Assembly: GCA_028751875.1 (NCBI GenBank)
Contig: CM054162.1
Location: 8,648,741-8,712,740, forward strand
Reading direction: 5' to 3'
Length of the DNA: 64,000 nt
Source: Rapana venosa
Lineage: Eukaryota > Mollusca > Gastropoda > Neogastropoda > Muricidae
This document shows, in pieces, positions 22,701 through 34,461 of the stretch. Below the pieces are notes generated by a model. The model ran no database searches, was not told where the DNA came from, and saw nothing but the letters and a program-made list of their open reading frames with translations. A program made the translations under genes and the position numbers. The stretch's first letter is position 1; every line of letters starts with the position of its first letter.

Positions 22701-23056
22701 GGGGTACGGGATAGCTAGTGTTAGAACATTGCGCGCGCCAATCTGACGACCCGTTCGATCCAGGTCAAGGGATATTTTCCTCTGCGATGAATATCAGTGA
22801 AGACTCCACTCTCACCCTAAAAAGCCTTCGAATAGACTATAAACAGAGCCCGGGTGTGCGAACGCACGCAGAACATCATGCAACTCACGTTAAAACCCGT
22901 TCCGCTTTTTCGTAAGATTAGGTCATTGTTGCCCGGGGAACAGATACAAAATTTACAAAACCCATACACACGGGTGACTTAATGTAAAAAAGCACATAAG
23001 TTGCTTATTCCATTATCTTCGATATAAAAAATAAATAAATAAATAAAAAATATTTA
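22701..23056 (+). mobile_element. tRNA-derived SINE with (AAAT)n tail, copy 2
   Basis: Second copy of 6345-6700 at an offset of 16356; no net length difference seen. Confidence 0.8.
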
Positions 23057-23375
23057 AAATAGGTCTCCTTTCCGTAGCATTCGTTCCACACAAGGCCAGT
23101 CCCACTAATCTGATGTTGTCTTCCCCATCGTTCTCTGTCTGCCTCTTCGTCTCCCTCCTTGTACTGTTCCCTGTAGGACAGTCTTGCCAGTCCACATGTT
23201 ATGTGAGATGTGCCTGTACCACTTTATTTGGCGAGTTTTTTATTCCACTGAGTCAGGGCTCTCTTCAACTGTCCGATGGCGTTTTAATCTGGCCCAACTT
23301 CCTCATGTAGTGATGTGATATCTGTGTGAATCTACCGACCTGAAAACAAACAGGTAGATCCATGCGTATGAGTTT

Positions 23376-24190
23376 ACTTGGCTCCCTTTGCCTTACCTTG
23401 CCTCACCTTGCCTTACCTTGCCTTGCATTACCATTCCTTACCTTGCATTACTTTACCTTGCCTTGTTTTGCATTACCTTACCTTGCCTTGCCTTGTCTTG
23501 CCTTACCTTACCTTGCCTTGCCTTGTCTTGCCTTCAACCTTACCTTGCCTTGCACTTGTCTGCCTTGCCTTAACTTCCTTGCCTTGTCTTGCTTACCTTA
23601 CCTGCTTGCCTTGTCTGCCTTACTTACCTTACTTGCCTTGCCTTGTTCTTGCCTTGCCTTGCTTGCCTTGCCTTGCCTTGGCCTTGCCTTGCCTTGCCTT
23701 GCCTTACCTTGCCATAAATTACTTTCCTTCTCTCAACCTTGCAATGCCCTGCCTTGCCTTGCCTTTCTTGCCCTTGCCTTACCAAGCTTGCCTTGCCTTA
23801 CCATTGCCTCACTTGCCTCGATTTACTCTTCCTTCCCTCACCTTGCCTTCCTTGCTTGCCTTGCCTTGCTTGCCTGCCTTTGCCTTGCCTTGCCCTTTGC
23901 CATGCCTTGCCCTTGCCTTGCCTTACCTTGCCTCGATTTTACTCTTCCTTCCCTCACCTTGCCTGCCTTGTTCTTGCCTTGTCTTGTCATTGCCTGCCTT
24001 GCCTTGCCTTTGTCTTGCCTTGCTTACTGCTTGCCTTACCTTGCTTGCCTTTCTTGCCTGCCTTGTCTTGCTTGTCTTGCTTGTCTTGCCTTAGCCCTGC
24101 CTTGGCCCTAACTACCCTGCCCTAGACCTTAACACTACCCTGTCCTGCCTGCCTTTCCTGCCTTGCCTTGCCTTGCCTTGCAGTGCTTTG
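23376..24190. repeat. (CCTTG)n pentanucleotide array, copy 2
   Basis: Second copy of 7020-7835, almost unit for unit. The array length is preserved, although such arrays normally change length quickly. Confidence 0.95.
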
Positions 24191-24276
24191 CAATACTATA
24201 ATAATTACACTAAACATCTGTGGTGAAAACATCTAGACTACAAATATGAATTCTTTCGCAGTCTGTCTGCCCGAAT

Positions 24277-24302
24277 AATAATAATAATAACAATAATAAT
24301 GA

Positions 24303-24339
<37 letters not shown>

Positions 24340-24390
24340 GATGATGAGTAAGATAATAATAATAATAATAATAATAATAATAGTAAATAA
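24277..24390. repeat. (ATG)n and (AAT)n microsatellites, copy 2
   Basis: Second copy of 7917-8035; the (AAT)n lead differs slightly in length and sequence. Confidence 0.92.
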
Positions 24391-26355
24391 TAGTAATGAG
24401 AATGTCTTGGATCGTGAATCCCCAGAATCAATCCTCTTAAATCCCCTGGAAAATAAAGGCACACCAGCACTGACCATCATTCTACAATCATCAGCTTCCG
24501 TTCCCATGCTTCGTTTCCAGAATTTCAGTTGTTGCCTCGGAACGAGAACTCCCGTTTTCAGTGTCCCATTAGCAAAACTAACAGAAAATGAAATTCTTAT
24601 GTGCCAGTAAGCATTCGAATATCTGAATTCACAATGATGTTAGACTACCTAGTTTTTTACATTTCTCTGAATTTACTGCCGATTGTCAATGTTACTAGTG
24701 TAGTCAATACATAATTAAGTGTGGGTGATGCGTGGGGTGTTGAAATATGTCTAGTCTTCTAGTCTACGGTCTTAAAAAATTGAATTCCATATATTGGTGT
24801 ATGTGTGGGATTTCGTGCGGCGTGTTTCGCACACACACTACGTGCGTGTGTACGTGTGCTATATGCGCGTAAAATCAGTTTTATGTCTTCCTAGTCCAAT
24901 GGTTTAAAATTGTGTTCACTAATTGATGTGTGTGCGTGCGTGCCGGTGTTTGCGTAGGTCGCATGCGCGCGTGTGTGTTGGTGTGTGTGTGTGATCGTGA
25001 CAATTATTGAAAACCAATATGAAATATAGCTTTTGTGTCTTTGATATATTTGATGTGTAATCAATTGCCTGTCAGTATTGTAATGTGGCCCTTCCTATGG
25101 ATGATTAAAGTGTTTATGACTTGACTTGATCACATCAGTGATACATCTCTGGATACAACCCACAAGTTCTGATTAACGGCTGTCATTGCCTTGCATCCAA
25201 TCACTAAATGCAATGCTATTTGTTGCGGGGATGCAAGTGTATGATAGCACTCTGACACAGAGTGTGTTTATCATCAGGGACATTGGAACGAAGGCATCTT
25301 GCTTCTTGAGAACAATTTCAATTTGCATAGAGATTGTGAATAAAACTGATTATTCAACACGAGACATTAAAGACAGATTGGGCACTTGCTGTCTTGAAAG
25401 AATATACTTATGTCACAGAGATTGTGAAAAAAACCTGATCATTTAAATACCTAGACAAAGTATGACAGATAGTGCAATAGTTTACAATCGTTGCAATGGC
25501 AATACTTACTATTGTTGCAAAACGTTTTGAAAAAACTTCAGTCAAAAATAGCGTTGAAATGTTCAGGTATAGAAAATCTTTCTTTAATCAAAAGAAAAAT
25601 GGGTATAAACAATTGTTACATAATAGGTCAGTCACTGCCCCGTTTTTAAACAGAGAGACAAAAGGCTGAAGATCTCTGCAACGTTTTCTCTCTGATTTGT
25701 TATTATCTTGATCATGTTTGTTTTATTTATTGTATACCACTTTAAGTCATGGCAGAGTTCTCTGCTAGAAATTAGGCTTACTCTTCCAGGGGAATGCTCG
25801 CACATAATTTCCAGAAGGTGGGGATGTTAATTAATACTGACAGAATCCCGGCATACCCACAGGGGACCTTCTTCACACAAAAGCGTCTCTATGAAAGTAT
25901 GCTTTGTATTTCACTGTACATATTAACACAATTTTTTTTTTTTAAAACACATTGACATTTTAGAAATGACCTTTTATCTTTTATGCAATCGTTACTGTAA
26001 TCTCTATATTTTTATCTCTCTCTTCTCTATTTCATTTTGAATGTGTATTGTCAATTATCTCGATCATTATCTTTAATGTATTTTCTATCTTTAGCAGCAC
26101 GATTTATTTTTAAAAAAATTCCAGAAACAAACTCAATCTCTGATTGAGCTATGCGGACGCACTTTGTGCTTGATTTTTACGTTCTATTTCTGAATAATTT
26201 CTTTAACAAAAATTGTTAAAGTTCAGGACATGTTGCGAAAATCCAGTACGTTAGCACAAAAAGACATGCAGTCACGATTATGTCATTATAATGAAACGAG
26301 CGTACACTGTCCGCTTCTCATTTCATTAAACATTGACGTTAATCCTATAGTACTT

Positions 26356-26421
26356 TTCTCTCTCTCTCTCTCTCCTCCGCCGCTCTCTCTCTCTCCTCTC
26401 TATCACGTCTTATCATCTTCA

Positions 26422-26462
<41 letters not shown>

Positions 26463-26496
26463 CTCTCTATCTCTATCTATCTATCTATCTAGCTTA

Positions 26497-26540
<44 letters not shown>

Positions 26541-26560
26541 TACACACATTCCTTACTCAC
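26356..26560. repeat. (CT)n then (CA)n microsatellites, copy 2
   Basis: Second copy of 10001-10200 with the same interruptions. Confidence 0.95.
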
Positions 26561-26671
26561 ACACATATTTCACTTCTACCACAGAATCATAAAACCATAA
26601 CTGACACAACAACATCTGGATATAATCACCACTTGTCTGATATTCAACCACGAAGAACATAAAAATAATAA

Positions 26672-26970
26672 GGGTGGCACCATAACCTAATTGTACGTAG
26701 AGAGCGAGGCATCAGAGACCTCAACTTCTCCAGAGGCGCGGATTGAGGCGGTGCCCATCCTCCTCTCCCTCGCTGATTTACCTTTCTGTCCCTAAAGAGG
26801 CAGATACCAATTACAGCTGGTGAACTAGGGCACTGTCAGAAAAGTTCCCCCCCCCCCCAAAAGGCCCGGGGGAAAAACGGTCACTCATCCACTTGTAAGC
26901 GCGCTCAACGCTGCTTAATGTTAGCTGGGGGAAAGCGAGTGGTCTGACCACTGAGCTATCCCGTCCCCAA
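26672..26970 (-). mobile_element. tRNA-derived SINE (second family), copy 2
   Basis: Second copy of 10318-10612. The A box is intact here on the minus strand (GATAGCTCAGTGGTCAG), whereas copy 1 lacks two bases; this again points to consensus error in copy 1. Confidence 0.78.
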
Positions 26971-27308
26971 AAAACATGAGAGCCTAACCATTCATAATTA
27001 TCGATAAATCTTACTTATTCATTTCTGGCTTGTATTATTAATGTATTCCTTATTATGTTTCATGTATGTAAGTTTTGATAAAAAGAACAATAATACTAAA
27101 GTTGAAAAGAGTACGATCGGTGACTTTTGAAGGAATAACTTAACTGATATATGATGCCAAAGTTTCCTTTTTTAATTCTATTTGTACAGTTTGAACAGAT
27201 CGAATTATCCACTAGATGCCAGAATTAAAGTCTGGATCTTTCATTACAGTTGAGCATATCGTAAACTTGTTGTTGCTTTATTGATAAGGGTGTGTATCTA
27301 AAAGATAA

Positions 27309-27478
27309 AGGTGTCCCATAACCTATGTGGTCGTAGGAGAGCGAGGCGTCAGAAACCTTCAACTTCTCCAGGGGCCAGCATATTGAGGGCCGCGCCCATC
27401 TCCTCTCCCTCACTGCTTTGTCTTCCCTGACCCCAAAGAGAGCAGGTACCCATTTACAGCTGGGTGGACAGTACAGTA
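27309..27478 (-). mobile_element. 5'-truncated SINE of the second family, copy 2
   Basis: Second copy of 10945-11113, with two or three single-base indels. Confidence 0.75.
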
Positions 27479-28446
27479 TATTGTATATCTACGAGTTTTT
27501 AAAATAAAACTTTGTTTAAACCAACTGTTAATATCCTTTGTCTGACCCAAGCTAAGAGTGTCATCATTTATTTTTATGTCGTGGATATTAGAAAAAGCAA
27601 CTCAGGTGCGTTTTTTTTAAACATCTATTCCTCCTGTGTATGCGTTTTCCTAAATGTTGTCATCTGTTCCCACCGGCACACAAATGGCCTACTTTTGCGA
27701 AAAGCTATGGATGTAAGCAACGTGCTAAATCCTAACACGGCAATTTGCCATACTTCACTCACTGAGGGGAAAAACTGATCCGAAGTCTGAGTAAATCTCT
27801 GCCCGTACTGCCAGCTATTGAAAGCCAGTCATTCATAACAACAACCCTTGTTCATCCATGGAATGAGCCTCTCTCACACACGTGTGAGTGTGTGTGTGTT
27901 GTGAGTTTGAGTTGTTATGTGTGTGTCTGTGTATCTGTGTGATATCTGTGTGTCTATGTGTGGGTGTCTATGTGTATAATAAGTGAGACAAAGGGGTTCT
28001 ATCTACTTTGATTGCCTAACCCAACACCCTCAACCTGTGGTGAACCCTCAACAACAACAACAGCAGCAACAAACATCATCAAACAAAAACAGCAACAACA
28101 CAATCAACAGCAACAACATAACCAGCAGCATCCAGACTGTTTTCCAGACGCATTAGAGCATAATTTTATGCAAAGTGCAAAAGTGATGCTGCGCCCCGAA
28201 CACTGGAATACCAGAAACCACACGGAGCTGCCCAGCCTCCCAGAGAATGGACTGAAGAGGAGAGGCCTTCGGACTCCCACCTCCCTCCCTCCCTCCCTCC
28301 TCTCTCCCTCGCCCTTCCTTTTGACTGTTTTTTGTTTTTGTTTTGTTGTTGTTTTGTTGTTGTTTTTTGTGCTCATCCAATATTATGCGCCTTGGGTTAT
28401 AGTACCCGAGTGTCTGTGTTGAATGTCAATATAGAGAATAGTGGGA

Positions 28447-28473
28447 GGGGGGGGGGGGGGGGGGGGGGGGGGG
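28447..28473. repeat. Poly-G run of 27, copy 2
   Basis: Same length as 12078-12104. Confidence 0.97.
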
Positions 28474-28478
28474 TTTGG

Positions 28479-29380
28479 AGGGAGGAGGAAGAGAGGGAGT
28501 GCAGAACTAAAGAATGACGAGAGAAGAGATAGAGCGGAGAGAGAGAGAGAGAGACAGACAGACACACACACTTAAACGAGATAGACAGAGACATAAAGAG
28601 AGAGTCAGAAACAGATAGACCAGAGATAGACATACAACAGCGAGACAGGGACAACACAGAAAGAGACAACAGAGAGACAGGAACAAAGACAGACAGAGAT
28701 AGACAGACAACGCGAGACAGGGGAAAACAGATAGAGACAGAGACAAAGAGACAGGAACAGAAAGGACAACAGGAATAGACAGACAGACGCGAGACAGGGG
28801 GAAAAACAGAATATAGACATACAAAGAGACAGGAACAGAAAGAACAGACAGAGATAGACTAGATAGACAGCGAGACAGGGGAAAACAGAAAGAGACAGAC
28901 AAAAGAGACAGGAACAGAAAGACAGACAGAATAGACAGATAGACAGCGAGACAGGGGTTGGGGGAAATAAGACAACATACAGAATAGAAGATTATTGATA
29001 GATAGATGGTTTGATTTCATGGATGGATGGATGATGGATGGATGGATAGAGAGATAGATTGAGAGAGAGATAGATGATATAATAGATGATTAATAGATAG
29101 ATAGATAGATAGATATACAGATAGATAGATAGATGATGAGGGGGGAGGGATGGATGATGGATATAAGAGAAACAGAAATACCGCAGAAAAGAGACAAACA
29201 TACAGAAAGACAGAGACAGAGGAGAAAGGGGGAGACAGAGACAGATATGAAAAAGAGAAGATAGATGAGGGAGGACAAGTTGGAGGAAGTGACAGACAGA
29301 CAGATACAGACACCAGACAAATAGATACAGACAGACAGACATACAACAGAGAGGTGGATAGAAAAAGAGATAGTGAAATA
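28479..29380. repeat. GACA/GATA/GGAT satellite-like block, copy 2
   Basis: Second copy of 12110-13010; unit order identical up to about 29285, then a few indels. Confidence 0.9.
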
Positions 29381-29988
29381 AGTGAACGTCTGACAGAAAC
29401 AGGAGACAGACTAGGGGGTCAAATGTTGAAAAGCCGAAAGCAACAGAGACAAAAATAACAAATGAACGGAGGAAAGCACAGAGAAGAAAAAAGAAGAAAA
29501 AAAAAGTGGACAGACAAAACAGACACAGGACATCAGGGAAGGGAAAAAAATATTGTGCTAGACTGCTTCACAAAACTTTATATTTATGATTCAATTATCA
29601 GCTCCTTTCTCGGCCTATTCTCTTTTCCTTTTTCCAACCCCCTCCCCTTTACCCCTCCCTCTCATCCCTCCCCCACCACCCCCCCACCCGCCCACTCCCC
29701 CCCCCTGTCAGCTGCAGACAAAGATTTATGTACGGGTGTTGAAGAAAGAATTAATAACGCTACGTGTGGAAAAAAAAGGCAGTCATTTTCCTCCCCCTCC
29801 ATGCACAATTTTAATCAAGAAGCTTATTCCTAACAAAATGAGTGGCGTGGAATCACTGAATGCCTGGCTGATGTTTACCCTGTGCATAAACAGCGAATGT
29901 TGACACAATGAGAACTTTTAGTGACAGATTACCTGCCTAATGTATTGCAGCAATCCACCCGCGCCATTCTTACCGGGATAGTAGAGGA

Positions 29989-30021
<33 letters not shown>

Positions 30022-30065
30022 AAGAGAAGAAGAGAGAGAGAGAAGCTCAGAGAGAGAGATAGAGA

Positions 30066-30097
<32 letters not shown>

Positions 30098-30177
30098 ACC
30101 GAAAAAACCAAAAACAAAACAGAAAAAAAAATCCTGGCCATCCCTCGAGAACAAAACGTCTAGCTCCTCAGGCGATT

Positions 30178-30408
30178 GCCGCCCTTGAACTCAAACCCAG
30201 CGATTCGACCCAATCAGCGTCACCCGACTCATTTGCATAAAGGAAGTGGTGTTACCGACCAATCGCAAAGCTCAGAGCGGCGTGCGGAGGGGTCACGTGT
30301 TGCAGAAGCGCGAGAGTAAAAGCCTCCTGCCAGGTGGAGAGACCCGGCCGGACCCTCCAATCAGCAAGTCGGTGCGTGCAGACAGGCTGGGCTTGAGTTG
30401 AGTTGAGA
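30178..30408 (+). promoter_or_regulatory. Promoter-like patch, copy 2
   Basis: Identical motif set at an offset of 16368: CCAATCA 30210-30216, octamer 30231-30238, E-box 30294-30299, third CCAAT box near 30357. Confidence 0.55.
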
Positions 30409-30412
30409 GAGA

Positions 30413-30540
30413 GAGAGAGTCTCACGCTTCTGTCTCCTACACAAGACTACCAATAACTGCGCACAGCCACCGGCTGCCTGTCCCCTGCTCTCCTGCCTGC
30501 TCCACTTTTCTCTGTCAAAGACACCGCGTGCTCAAATCAA
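30413..30540 (+). other. Possible non-coding first exon with splice donor, copy 2
   Basis: Second copy of 14045-14172; donor GT at 30541-30542. Confidence 0.35.
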
Positions 30541-30597
30541 GTAAAGTTCCTTTGATGTTGTTTTGATCTGTCTGTTGTTGTTGGTTTTTTTGCTTTC

Positions 30598-31073
30598 AAA
30601 TCTCTGATTCTTCTTCAGGGAAAACTTTTAAAATAGATTTTTCTTCTATCATTCAGAGAAAAGCTGTATAAAAACTATGTTTCCTTCTTTCAGAGAAAAC
30701 TTTTTTTTTAATCTTGGTTTTCTTGTTCCAGAGAAAACTAACTGCTTTAAATTCTATGTTTCTTCTTTTACAGAAAACTGCTTTAAAATCTATGTTTCTT
30801 TGTTCAAATAAAACTGCTTTAAAATCTATGTTTCTTTGTTCAAAGAAAACTGCTTTAAAATCTATGTTTCTTCTTTCACAGAAAACTGTTTTAAAATCTA
30901 TGTTTCTTCTTTTACAATAAAACTGCGTTAAAATCTATGTTTCTTCTTTTACAATAAAACTGCTTTAAAATCTATGTTTCTTCTTTACAATAAAACTGCT
31001 TTAAAATTATGTTTCTTCTTTAGGAGAAAACTGCTTTAAAATCTATGTTTCTTCTTTCAGGGAAAACTTTTTC
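30598..31073. repeat. 36-bp minisatellite, copy 2
   Basis: The same array with more regular 36-bp units. A plus frame stays open over 30714-30920 as a 12-residue repeat ('KTALKSMFLCSN'), because 36 is divisible by 3. I regard that as incidental. Confidence 0.9.
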
Positions 31074-32078
31074 TCTTACGGTTTGTATCACTTCATGATG
31101 CTAAATTGTGTCTTTTAGCTGAAAAAAAGAAGAAGAAAAAAGAAACCAAACCCAAAATATGACAGCAGCTGTGGAGTTTTGAATCTCACAATAAAACATC
31201 AAATCCACATACTGCTAAGAATTTGGGATACAAAAGAAACTTGTTATAAAATTTTTGTGTTGAACGAAATTTGTAACAGAAATTAGCAACTGGCTTTTAA
31301 AGTCTCGTTAAAACTATATGATGTTGGATTGATTTTTTCTCATTAAGATACCAAAAGAGTAACAAGACAGGACAGCGTGGAATGAGAAGCGGTCAATAAT
31401 CGGCATTCCGATACAGAAAGAGGATGCACCATTTGTGTGTTGCACAAGACAGCATCCAGGGAAGTAAAGTAACTCCCATTTAAAAGGCAATATTCAGTCC
31501 ACAGCTTTTGACGTTTCATGTCACGAGTTAACAACTTATATGGGCTGATATAAGAAATTAGTACTGATCGTCAGATTTACTTTTTGAAAACAACACATTT
31601 TTGTTAGCCTATTCTACTTTTTATCTAATTTCTTCTTCCGTCTTTTTCCATCTTCTCCATAACTCCGTCTTTGATTTCTTCTTATGAATTTTTCTCATTG
31701 CACATTGCATTTTTACCACACTCCTTCTCCACCTCCTTCTTCTCCTTTCTACATCTACTTAATCCCTCGCAACTCTTCCTCCTCCTCCTCCTCCTCCTCT
31801 TGCCTCCTCCCTTCTTCTCCACCTCTTCCTCCTCCTCTTTCTTCTTCTTCTTTACAGATTGGTGATCATAATCCCTTTCCGTCGTGTATGTTCATTCTTC
31901 AGACACTTCTCCATAAAACACGAAAGTAAAACTTCTTCTTCGTCGTCATCGTCGAACGCTCACACACCAATGATCATGCCTCTCATAGGAGCGAAAATAC
32001 GTTACGTGCCGTTAAGCGCCTGACAAGTCAGCCCAGCGCATAAGGTATTGATTAATAGCTGGCATTTGGTCCTCTCAT

Positions 32079-32328
32079 CTCATCGTCTCTCTCTCTCTCT
32101 CTCTCTCCTTCTCTCATCTCACTCATCTCTCCTCTCTCTCTCTCTCCTCTCTCTCTTGGCCTTGTATTTCTGTGTGTCAGGCCTGTCTCTCTCTCTCATT
32201 GCTCTTTTTGTCAGTCCTGTCCGACTTTCTTCCTGCCTCTCTCTCACTCTCTGTCTCTCTCTGCCTTATCTCTTCTCTCTGTCACTCTGGTCCCTCTCCT
32301 CTCTCTCTCTCTCTCGTCTCTCATCCCT
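32079..32328. repeat. (CT)n block, copy 2, cut by the gap
   Basis: First 250 bp of the CT block, ending at N. Confidence 0.95.
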
Positions 32329-32828
32329 NNNNNNNNNNNNNNNNNNNNNNNNNNNNNNNNNNNNNNNNNNNNNNNNNNNNNNNNNNNNNNNNNNNNNNNN
32401 NNNNNNNNNNNNNNNNNNNNNNNNNNNNNNNNNNNNNNNNNNNNNNNNNNNNNNNNNNNNNNNNNNNNNNNNNNNNNNNNNNNNNNNNNNNNNNNNNNNN
32501 NNNNNNNNNNNNNNNNNNNNNNNNNNNNNNNNNNNNNNNNNNNNNNNNNNNNNNNNNNNNNNNNNNNNNNNNNNNNNNNNNNNNNNNNNNNNNNNNNNNN
32601 NNNNNNNNNNNNNNNNNNNNNNNNNNNNNNNNNNNNNNNNNNNNNNNNNNNNNNNNNNNNNNNNNNNNNNNNNNNNNNNNNNNNNNNNNNNNNNNNNNNN
32701 NNNNNNNNNNNNNNNNNNNNNNNNNNNNNNNNNNNNNNNNNNNNNNNNNNNNNNNNNNNNNNNNNNNNNNNNNNNNNNNNNNNNNNNNNNNNNNNNNNNN
32801 NNNNNNNNNNNNNNNNNNNNNNNNNNNN
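32329..32828. other. Assembly gap of exactly 500 N
   Basis: There are 500 consecutive N. The round number suggests a placeholder and not a measured size. The left edge is a CT microsatellite; the right edge is unrelated SINE-associated sequence. Any open frame crossing this interval is meaningless. Confidence 0.99.
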
Positions 32829-33205
32829 CCTTCTCCCGTGAACTCCACCCCAAAGCCTCGACACATACTCCCCACAGGCACAGAAGTGTATGCAGAAACC
32901 GAAAGTGAGGTCGCCACGAGACCAGAGCAACAGGGCCACCGAATCAGAGACAACTTTCTGTATTGCCTGATGACCAATGATAGGGGCGAGATAGCCTGGT
33001 GGTTAGAGTGATGTTTTCGTGATCTGTTGACACGGGTTCGATTCTCGTTCAAGAGGATTTTTCCTCTGGAGTTAACATCAGTGCCAACTCCACTCTCCCC
33101 AAAAGTCTTTCGGATGAGACTATAAACCGAGGTCCCGTGTGCGAACGCACGCACACCATCTTGCGCACACGTTAAAACCCGTTTCGCTTTTCGGAAGAGT
33201 AGGCC
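32829..33205 (+). mobile_element. tRNA-derived SINE with conserved upstream module
   Basis: The tRNA-like head starts near 32981 (GGGGCGAGATAGCCTGGTGG, A box) and has a B box GGTTCGATTCT at 33034-33044. The body shares word order with 6345-6700. The 150 bp upstream (32855-32985) matches 63375-63515 in order ('CTCCCCACAGG', 'CACCGAATCAGA' versus 'CAACCGAATCAGA', 'AATGATA'). The repeated unit may therefore be larger than the SINE itself, or this may be a composite. The SINE passes into the 52-bp minisatellite without an (AAAT)n tail. Confidence 0.8.
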
Positions 33206-33760
33206 ATTGAATGAATGTGATGTTTGTTGTGTGCCTTGTTATATTGTGGAGTGTCATATTGAATGAATGTGATGTTTGTTGTGTGCCTTGTTATATTGTG
33301 GAGTGTCATATTGAATGAATGTGATGTTTGTTGTGTGCCTTGTTATATTGTGGAGTGTCATATTGAATGAATGTGATGTTTGTTGTGTGCCTTGTTATAT
33401 TGTGGAATGTCATATTGAATGAATGTGATGTTTTGTTGTGTGGCCTTGATGTGGAGTGTCATATTGAATGAATGTGATGTTTGTTGTGTGCCTTGTTATA
33501 CTGTGGAGTGTCAAATTGAATGAATGTGATTTTTGTTGTGTGCCTTGTTATATTATGGAGTGTCATATTGAATGAATGTGATGTTTGTTGTGTGCCTTGA
33601 TGTAGCTGTACTGTGGAGTGTCATATTGAATGAATGTGATTTTTGTTGTGTGCCTTGATGTAGCTGTACTGTGGAGTGTCATATTGAATGAATGTGATTT
33701 TTGTTGTGTGCCTTGATGTAGCTGTACTGTGGAGTGTCATATTGAATGAATGTTGATGGT
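33206..33760. repeat. 52-bp minisatellite
   Basis: About ten head-to-tail units starting ATTGAATGAATGTGATG and ending GTGGAGTGTCAT. The first unit boundaries are 33206 and 33258 (52 bp). Later units carry a variant 'GATGTAGCTGTACTG' and are a few bases longer. The unit contains TTGTGTGCC, which also follows AAGAGTAGGCCA in the SINE at 5570-5830. Confidence 0.95.
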
Positions 33761-33998
33761 CGTTGCATTGGCTGTGTGTTCAGTGTGGCTGGTGAGAGAG
33801 TACAGGGAATCAGCTTCGCCTGTTTCATGTTTTCTTTGATCTTCTTCCTCTTCTTCCTCATCACTCCTGCTCCAGTAAGCCACGATTCCTGATCCCTGAG
33901 GAATCGGAATCTGCTGCATTTCTTATGTCAGACGTGGGGCTAGGATATGAATAGTGGCGTCCTTAGGATCCTTTTGCATTTAGGAGTTTATAGATAGA

Positions 33999-34007
33999 TA
34001 GATAGAC

Positions 34008-34046
<39 letters not shown>

Positions 34047-34062
34047 CATATATATATACATG
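33999..34062. repeat. (TA)n microsatellite
   Basis: TA repeats with occasional CA, preceded by a short (GATA)n. Confidence 0.95.
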
Positions 34063-34109
34063 CATCATTTTAACAGTATTTCAAACTGCTTTATGATGTA
34101 ATGCACTTT

Positions 34110-34455
34110 TAAAGATCGATTTATTATCACTGTAATTATCTATAAAATCGATTAATTATCACTGATATTATTTATAAGATCGATTTAGTATCTCTGTTAT
34201 CATTCAAGAGATCAGTTTATTATCAATGTTATCATTAATTCATAAGATGGATTCACTATCATTGTTATCATTTATCATATCGGTTCATGATCACTGTTAT
34301 TATCTATATGATCGATTCGGTATCATTGTCATTATTCATAATATCGGTTCATATCACTGTTATCATCTATAAGATCAATTCATTGTCATTGTTATCTTTT
34401 ATAATATCGGTTCATGATCACTGTCATTATTCATAAGATAGATCAATTCATTATC
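34110..34455. repeat. About 33-bp AT-rich minisatellite
   Basis: Ten or so diverged units of the type ATCGATTTATTATCACTGTTAT plus TATCTATAAG. Two alternating variants appear: 'GATCGATT' and 'TATCGGTTCATGATCAC'. Confidence 0.9.
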
Positions 34456-34461
34456 ACGGTT

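Larger units (their letters stand above)
16371..32328. repeat. 16.37-kb direct duplication, copy 2 (cut by gap)
   Basis: This is a near-identical second copy of 1-15949. It ends inside the CT-rich block at the run of N, so the counterpart of 15950-16370 is missing. In the nested LINE region and the 36-bp minisatellite this copy keeps reading frames and unit lengths that copy 1 breaks. It is therefore the better consensus in those places, though copy 1 looks better near 9.0 kb. Confidence 0.97.

Noticed and set aside
32981..33050. A functional tRNA gene
   Set aside because: A and B boxes are present, but no convincing cloverleaf with paired acceptor ends; the sequence continues into a repeated SINE body.
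32048..33154. Frames of 195-286 codons crossing 32329-32828
   Set aside because: Most of their length is the N gap.
33737..33919. Acidic 60-codon minus-strand frame ('RSDEEEEEEDQRKHETGEAD') that could be an exon
   Set aside because: The acidic run comes from a TTCTTCCTC repeat; it starts in the minisatellite and no splice sites could be convincingly paired.
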